Assembly (NCBI RefSeq): GCF_900177415.1
Contig: NZ_FXAF01000002.1
Location: 248,001-312,000 of the forward strand
Length of the DNA stretch: 64,000 nucleotides
Direction of reading: 5' to 3'
Source: Xaviernesmea oryzae
Lineage (GTDB): Bacteria; Pseudomonadota; Alphaproteobacteria; Rhizobiales; Rhizobiaceae
A program made the position numbers and the translations under genes. Shown here piece after piece: positions 62,944 through 64,000 of this stretch (positions are counted from its first letter, which is position 1; the number at the start of each line of letters is the position of its first letter). The notes beneath the pieces are model-generated. The model saw only the letters and a list, made by a program, of their open reading frames with translations. It was not told where the DNA came from and made no database searches.

Positions 62944-64000
62944 ATGCTGGTCACAGGCATGGCCCGCCGGTTTTCGCCGGATGATCGGGGCACAACAGGG
63001 GCGGACGACGGCATGGCTTCTTCATCGCTCGGAGCGACACTGACCGCAGACGGTTGCGATTTCGCCGTCTGGTCGCATCACGCCGAGCGGATCGAGCTCT
63101 GCCTTTTCGACGCCGAGGGGAAGCGGGAAACCGCCCGCCACCGCCTGATCCGCGGCCGCGACGATATCCACCGCGCCTCGGTCCCCGCCGTAACGGCCGG
63201 CCGGCGTTACGGCTACCGCGCCTGGGGCGCCTACGATCCCGACAATGGCGCCTGGTTCGACCCGTCGAAGCTGCTGGTCGATCCCTACGCCCGCGAGCTC
63301 GATCGCCCTTTCCGGCACGACGCGAAACTTTCCCTGTTCGGCGTCGACACGGCCGATCTCGTGCCGAAAGCGATCGTCACCCGCGATCCGCTCGCCCGGA
63401 TCGGCAAGCCGCTGCTCCCGCCCGGCGGCTTCATCTATGAGGTCGCGGTCAAACCCTTCACCATCCTGCACCCGGCGATCCCCGAAAAGCTGCGCGGCAC
63501 GGTGGCCGCCCTCGCCCATCCCTCGATTGTCGCCCATCTGAAAAACCTCGGCGTCGATGCGATCGAGCTGATGCCGGTCACCGCCTGGATCGACGAACGC
63601 CATCTGCCGGCGCTCGGCCTCACCAACGGCTGGGGTTATAATCCCGTCGCCTTCATGGCGCTCGATCCTCGCCTCTGCCCGGGCGGCGTGAAGGAGCTGC
63701 GGGAAACGGTTGCGACACTCCACCAGGCCGGCATCGGCGTCATCCTCGACCTGGTCTTCAACCACACGGGCGAAAGCGACCGCTATGGCGCGACGCTTTC
63801 GATGCGCGGCCTCGACAACCTCTCCTATTATCGCCATGTGCCGGGCGAGCCCAAGGGGGAACAGGTACATCTCGTCAACGACACGGGCACAGGCAATACG
63901 GTCGCCTGCGACCAGCCGCATGTCCGCCGGCTGATCGTCGATACGCTCCGGCATTTCGTCGTGCATGCCGGCGTCGATGGCTTCCGCTTCGATCTCGCCC
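62944..64000 (+). CDS. glgX: glycogen debranching enzyme (isoamylase type), 3' end missing
   Basis: The frame runs off the window edge, giving about 352 residues. A CBM48 domain (about 24-120; LTADGCDFAVWSHHAERIELCLFD) leads to a GH13 barrel, with NGWGYNPVAFMALDPRL, LDLVFNHTGES and the catalytic-site DGFRFDL at the end. It removes branches from phosphorylase-limited glycogen. Possible starts are ATG at 62944 (only one base from an AAGGAGGG site), 62959 and 63013; the last gives the usual family N-terminus. Confidence 0.9.
   Translation, partial: MLVTGMARRFSPDDRGTTGADDGMASSSLGATLTADGCDFAVWSHHAERIELCLFDAEGKRETARHRLIRGRDDIHRASVPAVTAGRRYGYRAWGAYDPDNGAWFDPSKLLVDPYARELDRPFRHDAKLSLFGVDTADLVPKAIVTRDPLARIGKPLLPPGGFIYEVAVKPFTILHPAIPEKLRGTVAALAHPSIVAHLKNLGVDAIELMPVTAWIDERHLPALGLTNGWGYNPVAFMALDPRLCPGGVKELRETVATLHQAGIGVILDLVFNHTGESDRYGATLSMRGLDNLSYYRHVPGEPKGEQVHLVNDTGTGNTVACDQPHVRRLIVDTLRHFVVHAGVDGFRFDLA

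Overview
The window is a GC-rich, gene-dense chromosomal segment that looks like Rhizobiaceae (Rhizobium, Agrobacterium or Sinorhizobium relatives). The pointers are a glgP-glgB-glgC-glgA-pgm glycogen operon arranged as in Agrobacterium, a CpdR-type single-domain response regulator, an MmgR (alpha-r8) small RNA with its conserved UUUCCUCCCU core, an hsp20 gene with an RpoH-like promoter and a ROSE-like leader, and RIME-like palindromic intergenic repeats. I see no rRNA, insertion sequence, prophage or CRISPR array.

Layout. 1-9.7 kb: the end of a LysM-tailed 5'-nucleotidase, hemH, an isochorismatase-fold hydrolase, queC, an SPFH/NfeD pair, a KpsF/KdsD isomerase, an outer-membrane beta-barrel protein and galU. 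9.9-12.5 kb: a lytic transglycosylase and a DUF459/SGNH protein that lacks its catalytic Ser and His. 12.7-19 kb: gltB-gltD. 19.4-23.2 kb: threonine aldolase, a LysR regulator divergent from a bile-acid-symporter-family transporter, and mazEF. 23.2-28.1 kb: hsp20, a lipase-like hydrolase, hisN, the sRNA mmgR, N-formylglutamate amidohydrolase, cpdR and tRNA-Val. 28.3-29.1 kb: an orphan DUF1902 antitoxin-like gene with a decayed partner, and a 57-residue DUF1328 membrane protein. 29.1-32.8 kb: an fbpABC-type iron(III) ABC importer. 33-38.4 kb: a UvrD-like helicase, an M19 dipeptidase, an esterase-like hydrolase, parDE and a DUF1003 protein. 38.4-40.2 kb: an SbmA/YddA-type ABC protein whose nucleotide-binding motifs are all degenerate. 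40.3-44.1 kb: a tetR-hlyD-ABC-permease efflux operon whose hlyD is frameshifted. 44.1-51.4 kb: a cupin, then a transglutaminase/DUF2126, circularly permuted ATP-grasp/alpha-E, transglutaminase cluster. 51.5-52.9 kb: a TadG-like vWA protein. 53-64 kb: the glycogen operon, an FKBP-type isomerase and the start of glgX.

How the genes work together. glgC, glgA and glgB build glycogen, glgP and glgX take it apart, and pgm and galU connect glucose-1-phosphate to central metabolism and to UDP-glucose for polysaccharides. MmgR, which restrains polyhydroxybutyrate storage in Sinorhizobium, and gltBD, which assimilates nitrogen, put several carbon/nitrogen-balance functions in the same window. The best candidates for poorly described biology are the transglutaminase/ATP-grasp/alpha-E cluster, the ABC protein with a dead-looking nucleotide-binding domain, and the DUF459 protein without its catalytic residues.
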